Origin: Actinomycetota bacterium | GTDB taxonomy: Bacteria > Actinomycetota > Actinomycetes > Nanopelagicales > Nanopelagicaceae | Direction: 5' to 3' | Assembly: GCA_947457445.1 (NCBI GenBank) | Contig: CANGVO010000042.1 | Span: forward strand, 1-7,713 | DNA: 7,713 nt | Shown here: positions 7,015 to 7,713 of the stretch, one piece after another | Layout: every line of letters begins with the position of its first letter | How positions within the stretch are numbered: the first letter of the stretch is position 1 | Program-made: the position numbers and the translations under genes | The notes under the pieces: generated by a model | Told to the model about the DNA's origin: nothing | What the model saw: the letters and a program-made list of their open reading frames with translations, nothing else | Database searches by the model: none

Positions 7015-7713
7015 TTACTCCGTTCTCAGATCTAGACCGATATCAAAAACTGGCGCTGAATGAGTCAGCGCTCCAATTGCAATGTAATCAACTCCAGATT
7101 GTGCATATGCACGAGCGTTGGAAATGGAAATTCCACCTGAAGCCTCGAGTTTGCAATCACCATTTACTAGTGCGACTGCCTTTGCGCACTCTTCTGGACT
7201 CATGTTGTCGAGCAGAATTAAATTTGGGCTTAGAGGCAAAACCTCACTTAGTTGCTCCAAAGTATCTACTTCAATCTCGATCTCTGCATCGGGATAAGTG
7301 CTTCTTACCTTTGTAAATGCGGCAACTACTCCACCTGCAGCAGCGATGTGATTATCTTTAATCAGCGCTGCATCGCTCAAACTCATGCGATGGTTAACTC
7401 CCCCGCCCATTCGTACGGCATATTTCTCAATAACGCGCATTCCGGGTGTTGTTTTTCGAGTATCTCGGACCTGACATTTGGTTCCTGATACTTCTTTAAC
7501 CCATTTATTTGTTAGCGTTGCAATTCCGCTGAGATGGCAAAAAAAGTTAAGCGCAGTGCGTTCGGCTAACAATATCGCTCGAGTATTGCCTCGCACGTTA
7601 ATTAAAACATCTCCCGCTTTTACAGAGTCTCCATCTTTCTTAATCAGTGTCACATCCGTAATTCCAACCTCTGCCAAAACAGCGTGGGCAATATTTGAAC
7701 CGGCTATCACACC
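7015..7713 (-). CDS. nadC: nicotinate-nucleotide pyrophosphorylase (quinolinate phosphoribosyltransferase), 5' end cut
   Basis: NadC turns quinolinate and PRPP into nicotinate mononucleotide, CO2 and pyrophosphate in de novo NAD synthesis. The frame stays open to the right edge (Gly-Val-Ile-Ala-Gly matches the family), so the GTG at 7710 is an internal valine codon and about 50 N-terminal residues are probably missing. Counting that codon as residue 1, visible landmarks are LLAERTALNF (47-56) and HLSGIAT (59-65), the substrate-binding RDTRKTTPGMR (82-92), KYAVRMGGGVNHRMSLSDA (96-114), LIKDNHI (116-122), EIEVDTLEQ (145-153), LILLDN (164-169) and EASGGIS (189-195) with GVDYIAIGALTHSAP (206-220). 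The basic and acidic residues that hold quinolinate and PRPP appear intact. Its usual partners nadA and nadB should lie just upstream, outside the window. coaX follows after 2 bases. Confidence 0.97.
   Translation of the reverse strand, partial: GVIAGSNIAHAVLAEVGITDVTLIKKDGDSVKAGDVLINVRGNTRAILLAERTALNFFCHLSGIATLTNKWVKEVSGTKCQVRDTRKTTPGMRVIEKYAVRMGGGVNHRMSLSDAALIKDNHIAAAGGVVAAFTKVRSTYPDAEIEIEVDTLEQLSEVLPLSPNLILLDNMSPEECAKAVALVNGDCKLEASGGISISNARAYAQSGVDYIAIGALTHSAPVFDIGLDLRTE
7018..7021 (-). promoter_or_regulatory. ribosome binding site of coaX inside the nadC 3' end
   Basis: On the - strand GGAG, formed by the last sense codons of nadC, lies 5 bases before the coaX ATG. The site therefore overlaps the upstream coding sequence, which fits translational coupling of the two genes. 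Confidence 0.6.

Noticed and set aside
1..7713. Mobile elements, CRISPR, tRNA/rRNA, defence or phage genes
   Set aside because: No terminal repeats, spaced repeats, cloverleaf-like segments, transposase or defence motifs were seen, and nearly every base is explained by six housekeeping-type genes and one small ORF.

Overview
The window looks like ordinary chromosomal housekeeping DNA from a member of the Actinomycetota (Actinobacteria). The support is a short actinobacterial-type N-acetylglutamate synthase (ArgA), a ClpC of the mycobacterial ClpC1 type, and the nadC-coaX-lysS-(argA)-clpC order, which recalls the coaX-lysS-lsr2-clpC order of mycobacteria. Base composition is unusually AT-rich for that phylum (roughly mid-40s % GC by eye, with many A/T third positions), and the gene junctions are very tight. 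Together these suggest a streamlined low-GC actinobacterium such as the freshwater Nanopelagicales (acI: Planktophila/Nanopelagicus type). That placement is inference and was not tested by any search.

Layout. On the + strand, the left edge holds the 3' part of an FAD-linked oxidase of the GlcD/D-lactate dehydrogenase family (1-1333, cut at the window edge). A 58-codon, very basic small ORF follows (1393-1569); it has not been assigned a function. All remaining genes are on the - strand and read from right to left: nadC (7713-7015, cut at the right edge), coaX (7012-6248), lysS (6228-4714), argA (4711-4217) and, after a 147-base spacer, clpC (4069-1571). The small ORF and clpC converge with a single base between their stop codons.

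How the genes work together. nadC makes nicotinate mononucleotide for NAD, and coaX starts coenzyme A synthesis from pantothenate. lysS charges tRNA-Lys, argA makes the first intermediate of arginine synthesis, and clpC is the unfoldase of the ClpCP protease. The first four are separated by only 2, 19 and 2 bases and look like one transcription unit whose promoter lies outside the window. clpC may be read through from them, but its 147-base leader holds a 23-base inverted repeat and a SigH/SigE-like promoter candidate, so it probably also has its own control.

I found no mobile element, CRISPR array, RNA gene, phage gene or defence island, and no convincing undescribed multi-gene system. The items most worth a second look are the small basic ORF, the clpC leader, and the absence of lsr2 from its usual place beside clpC. 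There is no gene-free stretch longer than 147 bases.
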